DNA of 64,000 bases from assembly GCF_900141845.1 (NCBI RefSeq), contig NZ_FQZB01000015.1, positions 1 to 64,000 on the forward strand, given 5' to 3'. This stretch comes from Clostridium cavendishii DSM 21758. Lineage in GTDB: Bacteria > Bacillota > Clostridia > Clostridiales > Clostridiaceae. A program made the position numbers and the translations under genes. Under the pieces are notes generated by a model, which saw only the letters and a program-made list of their open reading frames with translations, did no database searches and was not told where the DNA came from. Positions 34,482 through 41,904 of this stretch are shown here, piece after piece (positions within the stretch are counted from its first letter, which is position 1; each line of letters begins with the position of its first letter).

Positions 34482-35702
34482 ATGGGGTTATTTAATAGAA
34501 AAAAGAAGGAAGAAGATAAAAAAAGTGCAGTATTGACTTTATATTCAGTTACATTAGATAGTAAAAATATTTATGAAGTAGCTAAAGAAGAATTTTTAGA
34601 AGTGACAAAATCAATCAAAGAAATAGAAGGTGGTTTAGAGTTTATATTTAAAGATGAGACAAGCTTGAATTTACATTTAAAAGATGATTTAAGTTTTGTA
34701 AGTAATCATACAAATGGAATGGCAAATTTCTTTTCACAAGCGCCATTGGAGAATAAAGAAGTATTAGACAAAGCTATATTACAGATTAAAATGTTTACTT
34801 GTACTGTAGGAATTACATTTGAAATTAATGAAGATGAAAGAAGAACAAACTATATTACAAATACCATTTATGAAATAGCTGAAAGAACTCAAAGTTTTGT
34901 ACTTTATCCTAGTATGGAACTATATACATCTAAAGGTGAACTACTTATATCTATAAATGGAGAAACGGACTTTGAAAAATATTATCCAATTGCTAGCTCA
35001 GATATATTAAAAAGAGATGTAGAAATGACAGCTAAGGATGAAGAAAGGTATAAAAAAATTATTAAGGAATGTGATGAGAAGAAAATACCACACACAAGCT
35101 TTATGTTAGGCACACAAATTATGGAGCAAGAAGTAGTTGTTCCGAGTATAGAAGAAATAGCTAAAAGAGCTGTGACTATATTTTCTTGTGCTGTATATTC
35201 GGAAGGGCTTTTGATGGAAAATGGGTCTATAGACATTGCAAAATATGAATTTGAAGAAATGAATAAGAGATATGGAATTATAGATTATATTAGTAAAAAG
35301 GAAAAAGAATATATAGAAATGGAAGAACCAGATGAAATTACAGCTATACAATTTGCATGGCAATATGAAAGATGTGCAGTATTACTTTGGGCTCTTGGAT
35401 TTATAGAATTAAATCCGTGTACTGAAATTTGCAATGTTCGTGAAATTGCTAAAATATTAAGAAGTTATGATTCTTTAGATGAGTTAATGAAAGCTTCTAA
35501 TCCTAGAAATAATGAAGAATTACTGGACATGCATACAAGGGTTTTATATTATCATTGGGCCTGTGTAGATGCAAGAATAAACAATAAAGAGGTTCCAGGA
35601 GGATTAGATTCAGGAGTAGTGCAAGAACAACATTATGCTTTGAATTGGCTTATTAGTGCTAATGGAGAATGTGATTGGGATGATATTAGTCCTAATACAT
35701 AA
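34482..35702 (+). CDS. DUF4272-domain protein
   Basis: A 406-residue soluble protein. The C-terminal ~200 residues carry the DUF4272 hallmarks: IAKRAVTIFSCAVYSEGLL, QYERCAVLLWALGFIEL, and a final PGGLDSGVVQEQHYALNWL followed by CDWDDISPNT. The N-terminal half is a separate domain of unknown function. DUF4272 proteins often occur beside polymorphic toxin or immunity genes, which fits the surroundings, but their function is unknown. An aaggaga site precedes the ATG. Confidence 0.85.
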   Translation: MGLFNRKKKEEDKKSAVLTLYSVTLDSKNIYEVAKEEFLEVTKSIKEIEGGLEFIFKDETSLNLHLKDDLSFVSNHTNGMANFFSQAPLENKEVLDKAILQIKMFTCTVGITFEINEDERRTNYITNTIYEIAERTQSFVLYPSMELYTSKGELLISINGETDFEKYYPIASSDILKRDVEMTAKDEERYKKIIKECDEKKIPHTSFMLGTQIMEQEVVVPSIEEIAKRAVTIFSCAVYSEGLLMENGSIDIAKYEFEEMNKRYGIIDYISKKEKEYIEMEEPDEITAIQFAWQYERCAVLLWALGFIELNPCTEICNVREIAKILRSYDSLDELMKASNPRNNEELLDMHTRVLYYHWACVDARINNKEVPGGLDSGVVQEQHYALNWLISANGECDWDDISPNT

Positions 35703-35725
35703 TATAAAATAAGAATGTTAAATAG

Positions 35726-35766
35726 AAAATCAGTAAGAAAAGTTAAATTTTTTTACTGATTTTTTG
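35726..35766 (+). terminator. Terminator of the DUF4272 gene
   Basis: aaaatcagtaa pairs with ttactgatttt, then T2-3 more. Confidence 0.82.
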
Positions 35767-35863
35767 TATTATTATAAAATATATGTATACATATTTATAA
35801 TTCAAACGTCATAATAACAGAAGTACTTCAAAGTGAGAACTTGATTTTAGGAAAGGGGATAAG

Positions 35864-36053
35864 ATGGAAAGTGGACTGATAGAAAAATAATAGACGGACT
35901 TATTTAAATATTGATGAGGATATATTTAAAGAGAGTCTTACAACTAGAGAATTAGTAGAAGATTATTTATTAAATCTAGATATATTAATTCTATTGGGGT
36001 GTGGAATTTTGAAAAGACTGAGAAATAAATTCACTATAAATCAGTGTATATAA
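35864..36053 (+). pseudogene. Frameshifted short gene (hypothetical)
   Basis: ATG 35864, behind aaagggg, reads MESGLIEK and stops at an A5 tract. The shifted frame then stays open for about 55 codons (RTYLNIDEDIFKESLTTREL and beyond, ending KFTINQCI). One extra A in the tract would give a continuous ~63-residue protein. This fits a recent frameshift, a sequencing error in a homopolymer, or slippage. The family is unknown. Confidence 0.4.
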
Positions 36054-36143
36054 ACCAAAATTTTCATAGCATTATAAATTTAATATTGAAAATAATAGTA
36101 TGTGGATACAGATATTAAATTTTACTACAGGAGGTACAGTGCT

Positions 36144-36248
36144 ATGAGTGAAAAACAGGATTGTTCTTGTTCAAGTCAACAACAAAAAGAAAAGAAAGCA
36201 AATAATTCTGGAACTAAACATAAGAAAAAAGTCAACAAAAAGGATTAA
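36144..36248 (+). CDS. Small Lys-rich protein with CxC motif
   Basis: 34 residues (MSEKQDCSCSSQQQKEKKAN and a lysine-rich tail) with two cysteines as CSC. A strong caggaggt site stands 8 nt before the ATG. There is no known family. It lies just before a terminator and the yjdF riboswitch. Confidence 0.6.
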   Translation: MSEKQDCSCSSQQQKEKKANNSGTKHKKKVNKKD

Positions 36249-36281
36249 TAAAAAAATATTTAATATAATGAGAATAATTTT

Positions 36282-36331
36282 AATGTAGTGGGCTAGTATT
36301 AAATTTAAATACTGGCTTATTACATTTTTTC
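36282..36331 (+). terminator. Terminator before the yjdF riboswitch
   Basis: aatgta pairs with tacatt enclosing a further stem (tagtatt / aatactg), followed by T6. Confidence 0.8.
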
Positions 36332-36375
36332 AGTTTCTAAAGTTAAGGTAATATTATATAATTAAATTAAAGAGA

Positions 36376-36480
36376 TAAAAACACAGTTTCTGTTGGTAGT
36401 CAGAACCTATAATTAAATATAGCAGTAACCTGCCCTCCTGGGGTTGTCCGTTCTCTTAAGATTAGTTAATAAACAGGAGG
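36376..36480 (+). promoter_or_regulatory. yjdF-motif riboswitch with visible anti-Shine-Dalgarno
   Basis: The conserved-looking block from acacagtttctgttgg through gggttgtccgttctc lies directly upstream of a yjdF-family gene, where the yjdF RNA motif (an azaaromatic-sensing riboswitch) is known to occur. Pairings seen: ACAG / CTGT, AGAAC (36402-36406 region) with GTTCT (36450-36454), and CCC / GGG near 36433-36443. CCTCCTG at 36434-36440 is exactly complementary to CAGGAGG (36474-36480), the ribosome binding site, which suggests translational control. The assignment rests on position and pairing, not a covariance search. Confidence 0.8.
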
Positions 36481-36488
36481 AATTACTA

Positions 36489-36911
36489 ATGATATCAGTA
36501 ATTAAATTAACAGTTCTTTTTGAGAATCCTTTTTGGATTGGAGTATTTGAAGCTTATGAAGATGAAATTTACAAGGTATGCAAAGTAACTTTTGGACCAG
36601 AACCAAAAGATGAAGATGTGATTGAACTTGTATTAAGAAATTTTTACTCTTTAAGTTTTAGTAGTGGAACGAAAGCAGAGGATAAAGATATCCTTGAAAA
36701 ACATGAAAATCCCAAAAGGCTACAAAGAAGATTAAAAAGAGAAGCAACTGTTAGCGGTATTGGAACTAAGGCACAAATAGCATTAAAACAGCAGCATGAA
36801 GAGAAAAAAATAGAATGTAAGAAAAATTCTAAACTTAGAAAAGAAGAAGAGCTTGAAAGAAAGTTCCAAATTAAACATATGAAGAGACGTGAAAAACATA
36901 AAGGTCATTAG
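36489..36911 (+). CDS. yjdF: YjdF family protein (DUF2992)
   Basis: A 140-residue protein matching B. subtilis YjdF: an N-terminal domain (IKLTVLFENPFWIGVFEAYE, KVTFGPEPKDEDVIELVLRNF) and a very basic C-terminal helix (HENPKRLQRRLKREA, GIGTKAQIALKQQHEEKK, KHMKRREKHKGH). Its function is unproven. It is induced through the yjdF riboswitch by azaaromatic compounds, so a role in sensing or detoxifying planar heterocycles is thought likely. ATG 36489 is spaced 8 nt from aggagg; the longer TTG reading at 36444 starts inside the riboswitch and is rejected. Confidence 0.92.
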   Translation: MISVIKLTVLFENPFWIGVFEAYEDEIYKVCKVTFGPEPKDEDVIELVLRNFYSLSFSSGTKAEDKDILEKHENPKRLQRRLKREATVSGIGTKAQIALKQQHEEKKIECKKNSKLRKEEELERKFQIKHMKRREKHKGH

Positions 36912-36955
36912 AACATTAAATTGTTTCTTACGTGAAGATTCATATTATAATTATT

Positions 36956-36982
36956 AAGGAGAGAGTATATCTCTCCTTTTTA
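36956..36982. terminator. Terminator of yjdF / convergent Crp-Fnr gene
   Basis: aaggagaga pairs with tctctcctt, followed by T4. The minus-strand regulator gene ends inside it. Confidence 0.85.
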
Positions 36983-37693
36983 TGTTTGAATTAAATCTTT
37001 TAAAAAATTAATGTTTTTTATAATGATTAGTTTATTATCATAGATTTCAATTATGTTTTCATTTTGAAAATGTGAAAGCTTTCTACTTATAGTTTCACGA
37101 GTTATTCCTATAAAACTAGCCATTTCTTCACGTGTTAATGGAAGGTTGATTTCAATGCCGTTAGCTGTCTTAACACCAAAGGTTTTAGAAAGATTTAAAA
37201 GAAGCGATGCAATTCTTACTTCAACGTCCTTAGTTGTAAGTGTTTGAACTAAATTTTCCAGTGTGGATATTCTATCATGAGCATATTCTAAAACCTTTAT
37301 ACTTATTTCAGGATTAGTTTTAATAAGTGTATCAAAATCATTTTTATGTATAATGCACATATTTGTATCTTCAAGAGCTGTGGCATTAAATTTAAAAATA
37401 TCTTTTTTAAGTAAGTTCATATCACCTAAAAATTCGCCTTCTTTTAATAAGTATAATATTTGTTCTTTACCTTCTTTAGTATAACTGTAAACTTTTATAC
37501 TTCCACCATTTATAATAAATAATTTATCAAATATTTCGCCTTCAGAAAAAATAATATCTCCTTTTTGAAAAGATTTTTTTGTGATTAATTTTATTATTTT
37601 ATTAAGATCTGTATCATTAAGAGAGGCAAATAAAGAAACTTTCTTAGCACAATATTTATGGTTACAGGAACAACATGTATTACAGGATGTCAT
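36980..37693 (-). CDS. Crp/Fnr-family regulator with N-terminal cysteine cluster
   Basis: A 237-residue regulator: residues 1-18 hold five cysteines (SCNTCCSCNHKYC), residues ~20-140 a cyclic-nucleotide-like sensor domain, and residues ~150-230 a Crp-type helix-turn-helix (LTREEMASFIGITRETISRKL). The cysteines suggest a redox cofactor such as an iron-sulfur cluster, as in FNR, but spacing differs from E. coli FNR. Divergent hemerythrin and Ric genes across a shared palindrome suggest it controls nitrosative or oxidative stress, similar in idea to HcpR. A ggaggt site precedes the ATG. Confidence 0.9.
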   Translation of the reverse strand: MTSCNTCCSCNHKYCAKKVSLFASLNDTDLNKIIKLITKKSFQKGDIIFSEGEIFDKLFIINGGSIKVYSYTKEGKEQILYLLKEGEFLGDMNLLKKDIFKFNATALEDTNMCIIHKNDFDTLIKTNPEISIKVLEYAHDRISTLENLVQTLTTKDVEVRIASLLLNLSKTFGVKTANGIEINLPLTREEMASFIGITRETISRKLSHFQNENIIEIYDNKLIIIKNINFLKDLIQT

Positions 37694-37739
37694 AAGATAC
37701 CTCCATAATTTTTTTATTTAAATTATATAATATTTAGGA

Positions 37740-37755
37740 TGTGTTTTAAATCACA
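37740..37755. promoter_or_regulatory. Crp/Fnr-type operator between divergent genes
   Basis: TGTGT-TTTAAA-TCACA, a 5-6-5 palindrome with one mismatch to the classic TGTGA-N6-TCACA. It lies 46 bp upstream of the regulator start and 84 bp upstream of the hemerythrin start, well placed to control both. Confidence 0.65.
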
Positions 37756-37838
37756 TACTATAAATTTAATATCATTATAATTAAAGTATAGATAAAAACA
37801 AAGAAGTAATAACAATATAAATATGGAGGAAATGTAAT

Positions 37839-38255
37839 ATGGCAAATATAAATAATTTAGAAAGACAACATACAGAAATAAAGGATTTATTTTTAAAAAT
37901 AAAGCAAGGTATAAATTCACAAGACATAGAAGCAAATCTAGATATGTTAGTAATGAGTTTAAATACAGTTGCAGGTAAGTTAAATATGCATATGAATTCA
38001 GAGGATAAATTTTTATATCCAGAACTTATTAATAGTAGAAATGAAGAATTAAAAGACATGGCTAAACAATATAGTGATGAGATGGGGAATATTAATATAG
38101 AATTTAATAATTATAAAAATAAGTTTAATACAAAGAGAAAAATTTTAAATGATTTAGATGGATTTTTAAAAGAGAGTAAAGAAATATTTAAAATATTAGA
38201 GGACAGAATATATAAAGAAGACATGTATTTATATCCTAAAATGAAATCTTTATAA
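37839..38255 (+). CDS. Hemerythrin-like di-iron protein
   Basis: A 138-residue four-helix-bundle protein. Ligand-like positions are LERQHTEIKD near residue 10, LNMHMNSEDKFLYPEL near residue 55 (H, E), and YKEDMYLYPKM at the C terminus (E, D). Such proteins bind oxygen or NO at a di-iron site. The classical later histidine is replaced by acidic residues, so metal content needs checking. It is divergent from the Crp/Fnr regulator and 76 bp before ric. A ggagg site precedes the ATG. Confidence 0.85.
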   Translation: MANINNLERQHTEIKDLFLKIKQGINSQDIEANLDMLVMSLNTVAGKLNMHMNSEDKFLYPELINSRNEELKDMAKQYSDEMGNINIEFNNYKNKFNTKRKILNDLDGFLKESKEIFKILEDRIYKEDMYLYPKMKSL

Positions 38256-38331
38256 ATAATAAAAAACATGGTAGTTTTGGAATATAAAATTTTAAAAAAT
38301 TGAAAATAATAAATTATTAGGAGGCAATATT

Positions 38332-39027
38332 ATGAATAAGGTTTTTAATATATCAGATAAGATAGGACAAATTGTTGCTATTTTTCCAGGAGCAAGTAAT
38401 TTATTTTTAGAGTATAGAATAGATTTTTGTTGTGGCGGAGACAGACCATTAGAAGAGGCAATAAAAGAGCAAAATCTTGATTCAAATAAAATATTAACTT
38501 TATTAAATGATAGATATAAAGTGTTTAAGGAAAGGAATGAAGAATTTACAGATTGGGCAAAGGAAAGACCAAGCAGACTTGTAGATTATGTTATAGAAAC
38601 TCATCATCAATATTTAAATGAAGAGCTACCTAAAATAAGTGAACTTACATTAAAAATATTAAAGGTGCATGGTAAAACTCATGAAGAACTTTTTAAGGTT
38701 CATAAATTGTTTAATGCTTTAAGAACAGAACTTGAGGAACATTTAGTAAAGGAAGAATCATTAGTATTTCCAATGATAAAAAGATACGAATTAGAAAAAA
38801 ATAATGATAATAGAGATAAGCTATTAAAGCTTTTAAATGAACTTGAAGGTGAGCATACAGGAGCTGGAGATATAATTAAAGAATTAAGAGAAGTAACAGA
38901 TCATTATATTGTGCCAAAGGATGCATGTAAAACATTTGAAGTAACCTATAGAAAGTTAAGAGAGTTAGAAGAAGACACTTTTCAGCATATTCATCTTGAA
39001 AATAATATCTTATTTAAAAATATATAA
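38332..39027 (+). CDS. ric: Ric/ScdA iron-sulfur cluster repair di-iron protein
   Basis: A 231-residue protein with the full Ric architecture: an N-terminal ScdA_N (DUF542) domain with the double-cysteine motif RIDFCCGGDRPLEEA (residues ~28-42), then a hemerythrin domain with histidine/glutamate ligands (VIETHHQYLNEELP, LEEHLVKEESLVFPMI, LEGEHTGAGD, FQHIHLENNILF). Ric repairs iron-sulfur clusters damaged by NO or peroxide. A taggagg site precedes the ATG. It probably forms an operon with the hemerythrin gene under the Crp/Fnr regulator. Confidence 0.93.
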   Translation: MNKVFNISDKIGQIVAIFPGASNLFLEYRIDFCCGGDRPLEEAIKEQNLDSNKILTLLNDRYKVFKERNEEFTDWAKERPSRLVDYVIETHHQYLNEELPKISELTLKILKVHGKTHEELFKVHKLFNALRTELEEHLVKEESLVFPMIKRYELEKNNDNRDKLLKLLNELEGEHTGAGDIIKELREVTDHYIVPKDACKTFEVTYRKLRELEEDTFQHIHLENNILFKNI

Positions 39028-39060
39028 AAATAAGTGGATTCAATACGAATCCACTTATTT
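39028..39060. terminator. Bidirectional terminator after ric
   Basis: A perfect 14-bp stem (aaataagtggattc / gaatccacttattt) with a 5-nt loop, between convergent genes. Confidence 0.92.
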
Positions 39061-39999
39061 TGCTACAACTTTATGCTGATAATGTCCATAAATTTCACCA
39101 GTTTTAGTATTTAGATAATAACATATAGCATTTTGAGTTGGTTCCTCTATGCTTATACCATAAGCTTTATCATCGCTTAGAGGAAATTTTTCTATAGTTA
39201 AGAAACTTCCTATCTTTTGGTCGGGTCTTAAAACTGAGCTTAATTTACTTTCTACAGTGGCATATAGCTCTTTTTCTTTTTTCGAATAATCTATATCAGT
39301 ACTATCATTAGTATTTTCAGCAAAATTTAAAAATGAATCTTCAAAGCATTTAGTATTTAATTTAAGCTCGTTATCTTTAATTTTAAAATCTACAGTCTTT
39401 GTACTTCTTTTAACGCCTTTAAAGCCTTCTACAGGGTCAATGCTGAATGTAACCCTTAAAATATCACTATGTTCTTCCCTATTTATTACATTTTTAAAGT
39501 AATAGGTGTAAGAAAAATTTTGATTATTTAATTCTTCTACGTAGGTAATGCCATCTTTATCAATGTAATTTTCTTTAAATACATCAGGCATAAAATATTT
39601 ATCTATAACAGCTTTTCTTTTAGGTATAGTTTCGTAGGGAGCAGGTAAAGGATATAATTTTCTATCCTTTTCTTCAATTTTGGTAAATAGACGTTTCCCT
39701 TTCATATCTGTTAAAATAGTAGTAGTTTCAGTAACAAAATTGACTAAGTATTCATTAGAAAAATCGTTAAAAGTTTTGGTAGAGATAGTAGTTGCTTTTG
39801 TGGATTCGGATTCAATTTCAGCGTTTTTAATTTTATCATCAGTAATCACAGGGAGTTCGCCTTTTTTTGAAGTAATATTAATTGAACCATTGATATTTTT
39901 TACAATTATATAAGCAACAAAAATACATGCAACTACTAGTATAACAGTTATAGGAATAGAATATTTATATTTTAGTTTATTATTATTTGAAGTATTCAT
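39055..39999 (-). CDS. Membrane-anchored extracytoplasmic hypothetical protein
   Basis: A 314-residue protein with a short cytoplasmic N terminus, one membrane helix (IPITVILVVACIFVAYIIV) and a large outside domain of alternating strands. The C terminus reads AICYYLNTKTGEIYGHYQHK. No family is recognised. ATG 39999 has aaggag at the right distance; the longer reading from 40056 does not. It is a single gene, overlapping the ric terminator. Confidence 0.75.
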   Translation of the reverse strand: MNTSNNNKLKYKYSIPITVILVVACIFVAYIIVKNINGSINITSKKGELPVITDDKIKNAEIESESTKATTISTKTFNDFSNEYLVNFVTETTTILTDMKGKRLFTKIEEKDRKLYPLPAPYETIPKRKAVIDKYFMPDVFKENYIDKDGITYVEELNNQNFSYTYYFKNVINREEHSDILRVTFSIDPVEGFKGVKRSTKTVDFKIKDNELKLNTKCFEDSFLNFAENTNDSTDIDYSKKEKELYATVESKLSSVLRPDQKIGSFLTIEKFPLSDDKAYGISIEEPTQNAICYYLNTKTGEIYGHYQHKVVAK

Positions 40000-40148
40000 A
40001 AAGGCTCCTTTCAAATTTGTATACTTAGTATAATATATTACTATATTATAACTCATTAAGATATAATATTATAGGATTAAATTAAGTGGAAAGTATGAGA
40101 GAAAAGGATAATAGTTTATATTAATAAATTTCTGCGGAGGGATAGAAT

Positions 40149-41285
40149 TTGAACTATATAACATACTCATTAATTAGTAAAGATATAAATTCAAATCAAT
40201 ATTATATGAGAGTAGAAAAGCTAAGTGGCAAGATAATAAAGAGTGTTTTAAGCTCAAGTGAAGAATATTTAAATGAGTTTATTACTTTTATTGAGAAATA
40301 TGAATTAGAAAAAGTAAGATCTAAGGAAGAGTATGGAATAGAAGTACTTTTAATAGGAGTGTTAATAAAAGAGTATTTACAAAATGGTTTTGCATTCAGG
40401 TATAGTTCAAAGAATGTATTTAAAGTATTAAATACACTTAGAAAAAATAATTTTTTAAAAGTAAAGATAGATAATATAAGAGGGAAATTAGCAACTAATA
40501 TATTGATGAGAAGAGAAAGTGGGAATATAGATATAGATTTTAAAACTTTTAAGTTACTTATAAGGTGGTTAGAAGCTACTGGAGATTTTAATGAAGAGGT
40601 TTATAGGTTAAATAATTGGGTAAATTTTTTAGATAATAAAGATAAGAAATATATAGATAACTTTCTCAATATTTCAATTAGTAATAGCGATCACTTATAT
40701 AATCAAGGGAAAAAGTATTTATGTGAATATACTATAAATGTTGAAGAGTATTTAAACTCTTATATAAATAATCATATTAATAAAGAGGATATAATTTATT
40801 GTGGCAAAGGTGAAATTCAGTATTTTTTTAATATGATAGCTGCAGAGATAATGAATAAGACCTATAGGAATGATTTTTTAACTTGTGAGATAAAGAAAGT
40901 GTTTTTGCCAGCTTGTATGAGACAAGTAAAGAAAAATTGTTTGAGTGAGAGATCTAATAGTGGTTATGTGTGTAAAAGTTGCAGTAAAGATTGTAATGTA
41001 AGAAAGTTAAAAGAAATTGGATTAAAGAATAATTTTGAAGTTTATATTATTCCACATGAGACAATGTTATTTAATTCAAGTCAGAGTGAGAATAGTAACA
41101 TTGGCATAGTAGGAGTAGCTTGTGTATTAAATTTAGTATCAGGAGGTTGGAAAGCCTTAAGATTAGGTTTTAAACCTCAATGCGTAGTACTAGATTATTG
41201 TGGTTGTGATAAACACTGGTTAGAGAACTCTGTTATGACATCAATTAATTTAGATAGAGTTAAGAGCATAATTAACATTAAGTAA
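40149..41285 (+). CDS. DUF116-domain protein, cysteine-rich
   Basis: A 378-residue soluble protein. The last ~180 residues match DUF116: FLPACMRQVKKNC, then YVCKSCSKDCNVRKL, then GIVGVACVLNLVSGGWKAL and VVLDYCGCDKHW. The nine or so cysteines could bind an iron-sulfur cluster or zinc. The N-terminal 190 residues are helical and unrecognised. Family function is unknown; some members neighbour lipoate or methyltransferase genes. It starts at TTG 40149 behind cggaggg. Confidence 0.85.
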   Translation: MNYITYSLISKDINSNQYYMRVEKLSGKIIKSVLSSSEEYLNEFITFIEKYELEKVRSKEEYGIEVLLIGVLIKEYLQNGFAFRYSSKNVFKVLNTLRKNNFLKVKIDNIRGKLATNILMRRESGNIDIDFKTFKLLIRWLEATGDFNEEVYRLNNWVNFLDNKDKKYIDNFLNISISNSDHLYNQGKKYLCEYTINVEEYLNSYINNHINKEDIIYCGKGEIQYFFNMIAAEIMNKTYRNDFLTCEIKKVFLPACMRQVKKNCLSERSNSGYVCKSCSKDCNVRKLKEIGLKNNFEVYIIPHETMLFNSSQSENSNIGIVGVACVLNLVSGGWKALRLGFKPQCVVLDYCGCDKHWLENSVMTSINLDRVKSIINIK

Positions 41286-41296
41286 TTTGCTTATTA

Positions 41297-41392
41297 TTTA
41301 AGGGATTAAATATTGGTGGTTATAGCTTAGGTTGGAATGCTGATATTGATATTAGTGAGTCAGAACTGTGGAATGTTGGAGCTGAAAAATAA
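41297..41392 (+). pseudogene. Remnant of a DUF2442-like protein C terminus
   Basis: An open stretch without start codon or ribosome binding site encodes FKGLNIGGYSLGWNADIDIS followed by ESELWNVGAEK and a stop. This resembles the C-terminal end of DUF2442 proteins, often antitoxin-like. The 5' part is missing. The similarity is from memory and tentative. Confidence 0.4.
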
Positions 41393-41418
41393 TTTAAGTT
41401 AGTATTGGATTATATAGG

Positions 41419-41471
41419 TGTAGCGATAGAGCGTGAGATTTTCTTAAGCACTATTGCTACATTATTTTTTT
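41419..41471 (+). terminator. Terminator after the DUF2442-like remnant
   Basis: tgtagcgatag pairs with ctattgctaca (11 bp, one G-U) around a 21-nt loop, followed by a T7 run. Confidence 0.75.
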
Positions 41472-41513
41472 GATGTTTTAAAGGGAAAATTATAAGAGAA
41501 TTATAGGAATTAG

Positions 41514-41570
41514 TTGACAATATCGAGTGTCGATAATACAATGAAAATATAAACATCGATACTCGATATT
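41514..41570 (+). promoter_or_regulatory. padR promoter with two overlapping operator palindromes
   Basis: A consensus promoter, TTGACA (41514-41519), 17 bp, TACAAT (41537-41542). Between the boxes lies TATCGA-GTG-TCGATA (41521-41535), a perfect palindrome. A second, imperfect copy (ATCGATACTCGATAT, 41555-41569) covers the start of transcription. The arms AATATCGAGTGTCGAT and ATCGATACTCGATATT also form a 16-bp inverted repeat with one mismatch. This is the expected form of PadR autorepression. Confidence 0.85.
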
Positions 41571-41586
41571 AGAGAGGTGATAACTT

Positions 41587-41904
41587 TTGGCTAGGGAGCA
41601 ATTTCAAACACTAACTGAGCCTATGTATTATATATTAATGTCCTTATTACAGGAAAGATGTGGTGTAGACATAATGCAAGCTGTAGAAGAAATTTCAAAA
41701 GGACGTGTACGGGTAGGGCCAGGGACTTTATATGCACTTTTAGGTAAGTTTGAAACAGAAGGTATGATAAAAGAAACAGCGGTTCAGGGAAGAAAGAGAA
41801 GTTATATAATAACCGAAAAAGGTAGAGAGATACTCTTAGGAGAGTATAAGAGATTAATTACTATGGTTAGGGATGGAGAATTTTATATGGAGGTAGAAGA
41901 ATGA
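41587..41904 (+). CDS. PadR-family transcriptional regulator
   Basis: A 105-residue winged-helix protein of the PadR-s1 class: TEPMYYILMSLLQERCGVDI, RVRVGPGTLYALLGKFETEG and YIITEKGREILLGEY are typical. It starts at TTG 41587 behind gaggtg. It probably represses its own operon through the palindromes upstream. The stop overlaps the ATG of the DUF2812 gene by 4 bp. Confidence 0.93.
   Translation: MAREQFQTLTEPMYYILMSLLQERCGVDIMQAVEEISKGRVRVGPGTLYALLGKFETEGMIKETAVQGRKRSYIITEKGREILLGEYKRLITMVRDGEFYMEVEE

Noticed and set aside
36444..36488. Upstream TTG start for yjdF
   Set aside because: It lies inside the riboswitch and in front of the ribosome binding site; ATG 36489 is correctly spaced.
37723..38059. 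Two minus-strand ORFs opposite the hemerythrin gene
   Set aside because: They overlap a well-supported hemerythrin gene and its operator, and lack ribosome binding sites.
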